The notes under the pieces were generated by a model, which did no database searches, had not been told where the DNA came from, and worked only from the letters and a program-made list of their open reading frames with translations. A stretch of DNA of 64,000 nt from Mesorhabditis belari (taxonomy: Eukaryota; Nematoda; Chromadorea; Rhabditida; Rhabditidae): positions 550,001 to 614,000 of the forward strand of contig CAUEEP010000883.1 in the NCBI GenBank assembly GCA_958450365.1, given 5' to 3'. Both the position numbers and the translations under genes were made by a program. Within the stretch, counting starts at the first letter, position 1; each line of letters opens with the position of its first letter. Of the stretch, positions 46,101 through 56,600 are shown piece after piece.

Positions 46101-49100
46101 ACTTAGAGACATAAGGAACCAAATTTAGAGAGATAAGGAACCAGATCTAGAGATGAGGAACCAAACTTAGAGATATAAGGAACCAAATTTAGAGAGATAA
46201 GGAACCAGATCTAGAGATGAGGAATCAAACTTAGAGACATAAGGAACCAAATTTAGAGAGATCTAAATATCAGATAAAAGTGGATAGATTAGAGACAAGA
46301 CTACGGTAGTTCTCAGAAGTTGCCATGAATACTACGGTAGACAATCTTGTAAAGCGTTTTTTGTTAGCTGTACAGCTCAAAATTTACATACCGTAACCAG
46401 AGTCAGAACTAAAGCAAGACTACGGTAGCCAACAAAGTTGACAAAGACAGAAGTAGAGGGTTTTTAACGCCTGTTCTACGTCTAAGCTTTTATCTACATT
46501 AAACTTTGCAGAGAATAGCTATTGAGGCGCTTTACGTAGTTTGAACTAAACGTTACTTACTAACGTACTTACTAACGTACTTGCTAACGTACTTACTAAC
46601 GTACTTACTAACATACTTACTAACGTACTTACTAACGTTTAGTACTTACTAAAAATTGAAAACCATAGTCTAAATATCAGACAAAAGTGGGTAGCTTGAA
46701 GACAAGACTACGGTAGTTCTCAAAACGAATACTACGGTAGACACGGATACTACGGTAGACAATCTTGTAAAGCCTAAGCCTACAGTAGCTTACAGATCCT
46801 CAATGCAAAGAGAATGAGGAAAAGAAGAAAGCGGAATGTGACGATTGTTTGACAAGGAAAAAGATAACTGGACAATCAAGTGTACGTTTGACAATGTGAA
46901 CAGCTGAAAGCGAAGCTGAAACTATATTGATCTAATAATTGCACCTTTAGAAATGCACAGTACGCCCGGTGGAGATTGGCAAAGAGACATGTGTTTGTAA
47001 AGACGGTTTCGCGAGACTTGAATCGACGAATTCACTCGTAAAGGGTGTTTGCGTGAAAATCGAAAGTTGCCCAGCACCAAAAGGTGAGATTTTTGCATAA
47101 AACTAGAGACAAGTACGATAGCTTTTGAAAGAGGACACGTGAATCTTGCTAAACATAGCAGAAATCTTCTTCTGATCTTCTAAAGCGTGTCCCTTTCTTT
47201 TTCCTACAGTAGTATTCAATTCAAAGTAACCTGGATAATATTTCCCCTTCAAAAACCGTAGTTTACAGAGAGCAAATGCACACGAGAAGAGGAAATGAAG
47301 CCGGCCACTTGTGACGATTGTGCAACAATAGTTAAGATCGATGGAAACTCGAGTGTACGTTTGATACTGCTGATTGCTGATGGGAAAGGATGCTGATATC
47401 AAATGTCCGATAACCGAAAATTAAAGTACAATAGCAGAAGCAGCAAGTACAGTAACTTTACAAAGTACAGCAACAGCAAGAAAAGCAGCAAGACAAGCAG
47501 CAAGACAAGCAGCAAGTACAGTAACTTTACAAAGAACAGCAGCAGCAAGAAAAGCAGCAGCAAGGCAAGCAGCAAGTACAGTAACTTTACAAAGAACACT
47601 TCCGAAAGGTAATATTCTTCACAATCTTCATTTTCTGCTAAATCAGGTAGACTCTTTTCTGGTCTTTGAACTAAAAAAACAAAAAAAAAACAAGAATTCT
47701 CTCTGGTTTCAATCTTTAAAGAATGCTCAGGAAGATATTGAGTTTGGAGAAGGTTTTGAATTGTTCTTGTGCTAGTTACTCATTTTCGCAAATGCTTATC
47801 TTGAAAGAAAATCTTCAGATTAGATTAATACTAGATTAAGCTAACGAATAGATTTTTAGACATGTAAGGTACCCATTGGTGCTAAAGAACGATGCACTTG
47901 CAAGACTGGTTTCGCGAGAATTGGCGATCCGAATAGTGCATCGAAATTGGATAGAGGTTTTTGCATCGGAATCGATAGTTGTCCAAAATCAGGTATGGGG
48001 GTTTTTAAGTTTAAAAAGCCGTAGAGCTCTACTCTATAGAGTTTCATTATTTGATAATTACAGTACAATTTAAAGAGCTTACAGTACAATTTGCAGAGCC
48101 TAAATGCTTGGAAAATGAGGAAATGAAGAAGGCGGAATGTGATGATTGTGCAACGAGAAAAGGGGAACTGAGTGTACGTTTGAGGAAGTTAAAAACTGTG
48201 AACTAAACTTGTTCATTTGTCGTGAACAGTCGTGTCAAATGAACAGGTTTACTATGAACACATAAAGCTGAAATCACATTGATTTAAAGAGCACTTTTTT
48301 AGACATGCATAACACCTCTTCGCGCCAAAGATCGATGCACTTGTAAGGCCGATTTCGCGAGAATTGGCGATCCAAACAGTCTAACGGATAGGGGCACTTG
48401 CGTGCAAATCAACAAATGCTCAGCGGAACCAAGTATGATTTTTGTGAATTATCTGCAAAATTCAGTGTTTTCAAAAGTATCACCAAGCTACGTCAAGCTG
48501 ATTTTGGCTTGGCTTAGCTTGGTTTAGCTTGGCTTGGCTTAGCTTGGTTTAGCTTGGCTTAGCTTAGCTTGGCTTGGCTTAGCTTGGTTTAGCTTGGCTT
48601 AGCTTAGCTTGGCTTGGCTTAGCTTGGTTTAGCTTGGCTTAGCTTAGCTTGGCTTGGCTTAGCTTGGTTTAGCTTGGCTTAGCTTAGCTTGGCTTGGCTT
48701 AGCTTGGTTTAGCTTGGCTTAGCTTAGCTTGGCTTGGCTTAGCTTGGTTTAGCTTGGCTTAGCTTAGCTTGGCTTGGCTTAGCTTGGTTTAGCTTGGCCT
48801 CTTGTCTCATGGCTTTTTGGAATGTAAATCCATCTTCTTTATTTCAAAACACCAGCTCCTTTATAGAAGAGCTGAAATGCGAAGAAAACGAGGAAATAAA
48901 GAAAGCGACAAATGAATGTGATGATTGCTTGACGCGGAAAAAAATCGACAAGCAGCCAAGCGTACGTTTGACACTGTGAACAGATGAAGTTGAAAAGTGT
49001 ATTGATCTAATAATTGCACCTTTAGAAATGCACAGTACGCCCGGCGGAGATAGGCAAAGAGAAATGTGTTTGTAAAGACGGTTTCGCGAGACTTGAATCG

Positions 49101-50643
49101 ACGAATTCACTCGTAAAGGGTGTTTGCGTGAAAATCGAAAGTTGCCCCGCGAAGAGACAAGATTACGGTAGAAAGAGAAAGGGACAAGTTTTAGAAAGAT
49201 TTCAAAAATATATTTACTCGAAAACTATCCCTTATTGTTTTAGATTATATTTTCAGATGTAGCTGAGACGTGCGAAAAATCGAATGAGGAGCGAATCAAG
49301 AATACTGGATGCGATGATTGCGAAAGTCGACAAAACGGTCAACCAAGCGTGGGTTCATTTATACAAAAATGAACGAAGAGCCGATTTTCCAAGCTTTGCC
49401 TTTGGCTTTTCGCTTTTTCGTTTATCCCTTGACTTGTTAAAGCTAGTAGATAGCATTAAAATCAATCTTTTTGTACAAACTCAACTTCAGAAAGACTGCG
49501 CGCGTCCAGAGGCGATAAGTTGTGTTTGCAAGCCAGATTTCGCCCGACTCAATGGTTTATGCGTCAAGAAGGAATTGTGTCCAACAGCAGTAGATCCAAT
49601 AAGTGAGTGGAAAAGATTGGATATTTGATTTGGAACAATGTTTCAAAACTTTGAGATATTATTGCTAGTTTATATTTTAAGAAATCTCATCTTGAGTTCT
49701 TGAGATCCTGAGATCGACAGAATAACTTTCTTTCCGTGAAGATCTGGATGTGGATCTGGATAGAATTTCTTGATCAAGCTATGTCAAGCTAATTTTGGCA
49801 TGACTTAGCTTAGCTTGGCTTGGCTTAGCTTGGCTTAGCCTAGGCTTAGCTTGGCTTAGCTTGGCTTAGCCTAGGCTTAGCTTGGCTTAGCTTGGCTTAG
49901 CTTGGCTTAGCTTGGCTTAGCAGCCATAGCATAGCTTAGCAGTCATAGCTTAGCCTGGCTTAGCCTGGCTTAGCCTGGCTTAGCTTGGCTTAGCCTGGCT
50001 TAGCATGGCTAAGCATGGCTTAGCTTAGCTTCAATTTAGATCCAATAAGTGAGTGGAAAAGATTGGATATTTTGGAACAATGTTTCAAAACTCTGAGTTG
50101 TTGTTGTTAGTTGGTTTTGATTAGTTAAACTTTTAAGAAATCTGAGAGCTTGAGATCGACAGCATAACTTTCTTTCCGTGAAGATCTGGATGTGGATCTG
50201 GATGTGAATCTGGATATCATTTCTTGATCTGAGTTCACTTGAGTTCATAGTTACAATGCTTTAGTATCTTGATATGATTTTATATGATATCTAACATTTT
50301 TCAGAATGTCCACCATTTGAAGTGCACGGTCTCCGGGACTATTGTGATCACTGCTATTGGAAGCAAGCGAACGAGGTGAGTCATTTTGTCAGTCAAAGCT
50401 CCCAAGTGTGCCACTCTTAACTCACAGCTCTACTTTAAAACTGACCTAAAAGAAATCTAATCATCGCTTTTCTAGAAATGCCCATACAAGAAAGCCACCG
50501 AGAAGGGTTGTGCCTGTCCAACAGCGACTCATGGTCGTCGTCGTAGTAGTGAATGTGTTCCATTCGACAAATGCCCGCCACTCATCCGTGGATGGCTGCC
50601 CGAGCCCGCTTACTATGGAATGGATGATCCCGATCACGTTTAA
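43130..50643 (+). CDS. Secreted multi-domain TIL-like (8-cysteine) protease inhibitor
   Basis: Exons: 43130-43166, 43310-43336, 43453-43547, 43642-43790 (end uncertain), possibly about 45426-45540, then 46796-46881, 46951-47083, 47269-47354, 47860-47992, 48097-48173, 48303-48432, 48870-48961, 49026-49154, 49257-49348, 49491-49602, 50305-50375 and 50476-50643 (stop TAA). Exons 1-2 give a signal peptide (KLKLALLLFGISHMF). Modules follow as exon pairs: a first half with C...CDDC and a second half with C...C-x-C-K-x-GFAR...C...C. This is the pattern of trypsin-inhibitor-like domains with eight rather than ten cysteines. TIL proteins block secreted serine proteases. The last pair is divergent and ends PDDP-type DPDHV. 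Phases 2/0/1 recur at each pair, so modules can be duplicated without frame loss. The start codon is not in exon 43130; an isolated ATG before a GTGAGT donor at 40351-40353 would fit in phase. Donor loss at 49155 and weak exon joins leave the exact transcript open. Confidence 0.8.
43815..44135. repeat. Minisatellite of CTAGACTA units in a TIL-gene intron
   Basis: About thirty units of ACTAGACT or ACTAGTCT follow the donor of exon 43642-43790. A short duplicate of the exon end lies at 44150-44200. Confidence 0.9.
44210..45425. other. TIL-gene intron without clear exon
   Basis: It holds an inverted segment (about 44440-44500 against 44600-44660, with AATATGATATTTCATTGTCC) and a GGAGCTTTAAA tandem repeat at 45010-45175. 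I find no CDDC-type half module here. Confidence 0.5.
45426..45540 (+). CDS. Degenerate TIL second-half exon
   Basis: The frame reads GCHCSKPGTKSNSKKECVPE, fitting the C-x-C...C half of the module, and continues ADCKNDQPSGSEG. The preceding acceptor (GATTTGAAG) is weak and the matching first half is missing, so this may be a relic. Confidence 0.4.
45960..46265. repeat. Minisatellite AAGGAACCAAATTTAGAGAGAT
   Basis: About a dozen degenerate 18-22-bp units lie in a TIL-gene intron. Confidence 0.9.
46545..46645. repeat. Tandem repeat ACGTACTTACTA
   Basis: Seven to eight 12-bp units lie in a TIL-gene intron. Confidence 0.85.
47420..47610. repeat. AGCAAGTACAGTAACTTTAC/AGCAGCAAG repeat
   Basis: It lies in the intron between exons 47269-47354 and 47860-47992. 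The lysine/serine-rich frame on the plus strand and the leucine-rich frame on the minus strand are repeat artefacts. Confidence 0.8.
48505..48800. repeat. Minisatellite AGCTTGGCTTAGCTTGGTTT
   Basis: Higher-order units of about 50 bp made of AGCTTGGCTT and AGCTTAGCTT blocks are repeated about six times, almost without change. A related array is at 49795-50030. Confidence 0.92.
49795..50030. repeat. AGCTTGGCTT-type minisatellite, second array
   Basis: It lies in the intron between exons 49491-49602 and 50305-50375. The flanks 49602-49680 and 50041-50120 are duplicates of each other, so the array sits within a local duplication. Confidence 0.88.
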
Positions 50644-53637
50644 ATCATTTTTGAGATAAAATTTGAGAATAATGTGGCTGATAAAAGCACACAAATCACA
50701 TGAATGAATCACAGATCGCTCAAAGGCTTGCCAACTCAATTCACAGTTATTAGAAGCTCAGAATTTTTATGGAACTTGATCCTCCGCCAAGTGGTAAACT
50801 TAGTTTGGTGCTTGATAGTTTATATGAGTTTGCACAATCTACAAATATCAAAATAACATCTAAAAAGCAAAAGAAAAATCCCAGAATTAGAAGTGAACCG
50901 AGCCGAGTGAGCCGAGCTGAGCCGAGCCGAGTGAGCCGAGCGAGCGAGTGTTTTGGCTTGCCTATATTTTCCTACAAATTCTCAACACCCGTTAAACCAT
51001 TATGGCACTCAAACAATAGCCAAACCGGCAGAATGATTTGAGCGTTTTCCCTCTCGATTCACAGGATTGGTTAACCCCAAGTAACTTCAATTTTGTATTA
51101 TTTCGAAGCATAAGGCTCTTTGCTAAATGGATACATTTATTCAACATGAATGTGACACAAATAATGCACAACTCAAGACAAATCCCTACTGCTCTAATAC
51201 CTAAAGATGTTGCAGAGAAAAACTTACTATATGGAAATGAGTCAAATTTTCTAGCTGCTGGGATCGAACTCGTGATCTCCCGACGTTACCTCGTGACTAG
51301 GATACAAGATTCCTAACTACTCTCCCAACTACTCTCCCAAGTACTCTCCTAACTACTCTCCTAACTACCTCCCAACTACTCTCCTAACTACTCTCCCAAC
51401 TACTCTCCTAACTACTCTCCCAACTACTCTCCTAACTACTCTCCTAACTACTCAGCCATGGCGCAATCGGTAAGCAATCGGTAAGCAAAACCAATCTTTT
51501 CACAAACAAATCCACTTGAAAATCTGTGTTTCAACTTTTACAATGAGAAAATTGTTAGTCAATCTTGGCCAGATTTAAAGCCGCAATTTCGGCAATTGAT
51601 TTGACTGCTCTGTGATTATTTCTTGAGGTATCTATTTTATCTTTTGGGTGTGTTTTGAGTGGTCTCCCGGGTAATTATTGTGATTTTGTTTTGTCGCTAT
51701 TCAACTGAATAAAGCATATATATATATATATATAATCATGATTTCAACTTGATAACTTTTTAAAGTCATCAAGTTCTTTGAGCTCTTGCAGCTTTTTGTA
51801 AGCATCAAGATTGACCGCATTTCGATATCGAAACCGAATTCAGCATCAAAACCGAATTCGGCATCAAAACCGAATTCATTCGACGTCGGCAATGGGAAAA
51901 CATTCAAATTCTTATTTTTACTTGAAATTCGTACAAGTTCTTGTACGTACAAGCTGTTGTTTTCTCAAAGTTTTCATGTTTTTGAAAATTTATCGATATC
52001 AAAAAGAAAAAGCCAGCGAAAGCAAAAATTTACTATGCAAAACGGTCGAAATCTCAAGTCGGAAATGGGCAAAACATTCAAATTCTTATTTTTACTTCAA
52101 AGATTATTCTTTTTTTTTTTCTTCACAATCACAAACTCGGGGGATCTTTCTTTCGTGCACACATTCAGCAGAAAAAACTAGAGTCTTTTATAACACAAAA
52201 GAAGTTGAAAAGCCAAAGAAAATCAAAGAAAATCAAAGAAAATCGTAAAAAATCATAAAAAATCGTCAAAAAAGCGCAAAAAATCGAAAACCTAACCGAT
52301 TTTCTAGAGAAAGAGTTGAAAGAAGTTGAAAAATAAAACAAATAAAACGAATAGAACGAATAAAACGAAATTAAAACGAAATTAAAACGAAATTAAAACG
52401 AATAAAATGAAAATAAAACGCTTTTTCAACGAAAAAACCACCTAATCGGATCGTTTAAAATGGGAAAATTGCCTAGATTTTAGATGTAAATCAAGAAAAA
52501 TCAAGAAAAAGCAAGAAAAATCAAGAAAAACATTGTAATTCTAATATCCTAAGCGGGAATTTTGTTGCTATTTTGTCGGAAACATGAAAAATCACAGGTG
52601 ATAGGAAAGAAAAATCGGGGAGAAGTCAAAGGAGAAGTTTCAAAATTTCCAGAAAAAAGTGGGCTTATTTGAGACTAGTTGGGGGAGGGGAAAGACTTCT
52701 GTTCTTCTGTAGGAAAAAGGAAAGTTTCAAAATTTTGAAAGCGATTGGTTAGGATTTGGATTATGGCCTCATAAAGCATTTCAGGGCTGATAAAAGCCCA
52801 TTTCAGGCCTGATAAAAGCCCATTTCAGGCCTGATAAAAGCTCATTTCAGGCCTCAGCTGTTAAACTGAATATCGTTAAAGTCATTTGAAGTACTGAAAA
52901 AGCTATCGGTTTTTTTCCGTTTTCTAAAAGGCACTGAAAACTACCGCAATCCCACAGTTAGTTTTCTTTCGATTAACCTAATTTTTGGTTTCATTTGACT
53001 TAGCTTTTATCAGGCCTTGTGATGGCCTTGTGATGGCCTTGTGATGGCTTTGTGATGGCTTTGTGATTCTTTCATCAACTGATACCAAAGCTGATTAAAA
53101 ATAACTTGTCTAAGTCTAATGCCTTTTAGGAAAACTAGAAAATTAGCTAGCTTCAGCTTTTTGGCTGAATATTTTTTAACCTTAGCCATAAAACAATCGT
53201 TCTTTAACAATCGTAATAATAACAATCGTTTAAAATCGCTTTTCGCTTTTCAAAATCACTTTTTCTTTTCCTTCTCTTCAAATATTATTTTGTACTTTCT
53301 CGATTACCGTATTCCAACGAAATATTCTATGAGATAGGGATTGAAATTGATTGAAATGGATTGAAATTGATTGGAATTGATTGAAATTGATTGGAATTGA
53401 TTGAAATTGAAATGAAATTGATTGAAATTGATTGAAATTGATTGAAATTCATTTCAATTTCAATCAATTAAAAAGGATTACTGTAGGGTAAAGCAATCAA
53501 AAGAAAGGGTGCTTTTGTTTGTGTGAAAGAAGAGGTAAAAGAAATGAGAAGATAAGGAAATAAGTTTCTAAAATGATTTGAATATTTTAAAACTCTTAAG
53601 TTTCGAATTGAATTGAATTCGAATCGAATTCTTTGCA
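50644..53637. other. Intergenic region between two convergent genes
   Basis: It contains GAGCCGAGTGAGCC repeats (50895-50950), an AACTACTCTCCC tandem repeat (51310-51450), a TA run (51718-51735), A-rich repeats (52195-52430), a CATTTCAGGCCTGATAAAAG repeat (52780-52860) and TTGAAATTGA repeats (53335-53470). I see no convincing exon. Confidence 0.5.
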
Positions 53638-56600
53638 TCATTGTGTATCCGTTTCGGTCGGCGTAGCCGAATCGTAAACGGTGTCGTTGTCGCGAACCTG
53701 AAAAGGGAAAAGTTTGTTTGAAGATTTGAAAAACGGGTTTTAAATCATTTTCAGTATTGATTTGATCAAATAGTTTACAGATAAATAAGGAGATAATAAA
53801 TAAATAACATAACATAAACTCAACGCTGAACTATGCTGGTTTTATGGACCGAAACTCGTTTGTGGACTCGAAAACTTTTGAGACCAAGTGCCGAAAAGAT
53901 TAATTTGAAGATACCGTATTTTCTCTAATAGTAGTGCACCCCGACGAGCCGAGTTAGTGACTATTTTACGGTTTCCAAGCTTCTGCAGAAGCTCAACACT
54001 CAAATCCCCGACTAGATCTCATTGTCAGCTACATTTTCCGACCCCACATCGATAGGTTCTGATAAGTGGTTTTCGAGATTTCGAGCAATTTAGGCAAAGC
54101 TTAGGGTGCACTACTATTAGAGGAAATACGGTAATCGACTCGAACTTTATTTTAACACATTGACGACAAAGTCACTTTTGGCTTGGCTGGCGTTTCGGAC
54201 TATCTATGTTAGCGACTTGAATTGTGCTTTTTAAAAAATCCAAAAGCACGTTGCCCAACTACATGTAATTCTCTATTCAAAAAAATCAGTGCAGACGGTC
54301 CTCTGGGAGCTGAGGAGTAACGCGCACAGACAGACAGACAGGCGTCTTATAACTTTTATATATACCGTATTTTCTCTAATAGTAGTGGACCCCGACGAGC
54401 CGAGTTAGTGACTATTTTACGGTTTCCAAGCTGCTGCAGAAGCTCAACACTCAAATCCCCCACAAGATCTCATTGTCAGCTACATTTTCCGACCCCACAT
54501 CGATAGGTTCTGATAAGCGGTTCTCGAGATTTTTAAGGAATTTAGGCGACGCTCTGGGTGCACTACTATTAGAGAAAATACGATAATTACAATTTCAATC
54601 AATATAATCTCAAAGCAAATATCTATTTTTCGTTTAGTTTACAAATTTGATTGCACATTGTGTGGTGTTGCTCAAAAAAAGATTGCAAATTTGTATGCAA
54701 ACTTTACCTCGGTCTGAAGTCGACACGTTCTCTCAAGGGTGCCGGCTCCGCAATCGCAAAAGAAACTGAAATTTGGAATTTCAAAAAAAAGAAAAGTAAA
54801 CATTAGTTAAACAATGTTTCAATTTGAGCAAATGAAATTGAAACGCAGGCTACAGAATCAACCAAATCAATCAAATTACGTTTTTTCTTTACTTCAGAGA
54901 CATTTTATTGGTAAAACTTCTTTAAAATTGCTTTTCAAATTCTTTAAAGCGAAGAAAATCGACAGTTTTCACTATTACAAATGAAAAATTTCACTTTTGA
55001 ACGCTCAAATTGAAATATTGTTTTAATTTTCGAATTTTTCACATATCTATTAAGTTTTCTCTTTCGAATTTGAAAAATGAAAATTATTGATTTTAAAAGT
55101 CACTATCCCCACCGGGGAAGATAATTTGATAAATTTTCTATTGTAAAGCTCCGGACAAATGAAGAAAAAATGATTAACCTGATAAAATGACTAACCTGAA
55201 AAAATGACTAACTAAAAAATGAAAAAGTGACAAAACGAGCGATTTTCTCCTTAATACGCCTTTATTTGAAACAAGCTTTTTTTTCCTTTCCTTTACTTTA
55301 AGAGAATTCCTTTATTTTTATACTTTTAAGCATACTTTTACCTTTAATACTTTTGTTTAAAGTTTAAGAATTAATTACAAACGAATTTCAAGCTTATTTA
55401 AAGTCTATTTCTCGAAAAGATCTTTTTCACTCACCGATCATGTCTGACAAATTCGACTAAATGCCCCTGGTGACAGCTGTGGATACAATTGATGCAAATT
55501 GCGTTTCGCTCGGTTGTGTTGCACGAGATGCATCTAAAAAAACGATTGGTAAGCTTGAATTAAAGCCAATAGTTGAATTCAGATTCGAACATTTCATTGT
55601 TTTAGTTAGAAAATACTCCGCTAAACTTTAAAGCCACTCTAGCTTTACTTTAGCTTTAGAAAATACTCTGCTAAACTTTAAAGCTACTCTAGTAAAGCTC
55701 TAGCTTTACTTTAGCTCTTCAGAATTAATTTTGAAAGTTGCAAAGCATGACAGTGATGTGTTCAATAATGCATTTTTAGGCTTTTAACAAAAATAACTAT
55801 TAGAAATACAAGATTTCTACAATATTTCTACAATATTTCCCTTTTTCTAGATATTTTCAATGCTTACCGATAAAAATCGTGCATTGGAAATGAGGTGCAG
55901 CTGGAGATTTTGAAGAGACATTGACCACGGGAAACTGCTTTCTCGACAGCGTTCTGGAATTTTTTTTTGGTTTCAAATCATTAAACAATATGTATTCTAA
56001 TTACATTCTTCTTTTGAAGAATAAAGGGATAATAGAGGTAGTAGGAGTAACGGCCGCAGTGGCCATAAACTTTTATAGACTGTTTTATAGAGTGTGTTTA
56101 GACTTTTATCTCTTTCTTATGTATCCTTTTTTTGGATCACATTATTGATTTCAATTGGTTTATTATAAATTACCTGATTTTCGTAGACTTTATTATCGCG
56201 GAGAATCGGGCGCACATCGGTCGCCAGACAGAGACCGCCGAACTAAAGTGATTAGGTCAAAAAGATAAACAAATAATCCTCTTTTAAAAAACCAAATCTT
56301 CTGAATACTTCAAATCAAACCTTGTTGTGGAAAAGTTGATTCCCTTCGAGAGTTGCTGTGGCTCCGTTGGTGATCTCAACGCCAGCGGCTCGACCCTGGA
56401 ATGGGGAAAGTTTTTAATGACCCCCAATCTCTCAAAAAAGCAGTACAGTCATTCTTAAATTCTGCTTTGTGCTTAAAAAAAGAAAACGCAGCCTTTCTGA
56501 TGCACTAAATCTTTCATTTAATCTTTCATTTAGATCAAGTGCACCAGAAAGAATGTGTTTACTTTTTGTTGAGCACAAGGTACAGCACAATGCCCTGATC

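Noticed and set aside
43815..50030. CRISPR-like regular repeats
   Set aside because: The units are contiguous minisatellites without spacers, in nematode introns.
51240..51305. Minus-strand tRNA-like segment with a B-box-like GAGTTCGATCCC
   Set aside because: No A box or acceptor stem pairs on the same strand; the A-box-like TGGCGCAATCGG near 51455 is on the other strand. At most it is a tRNA-derived relic.
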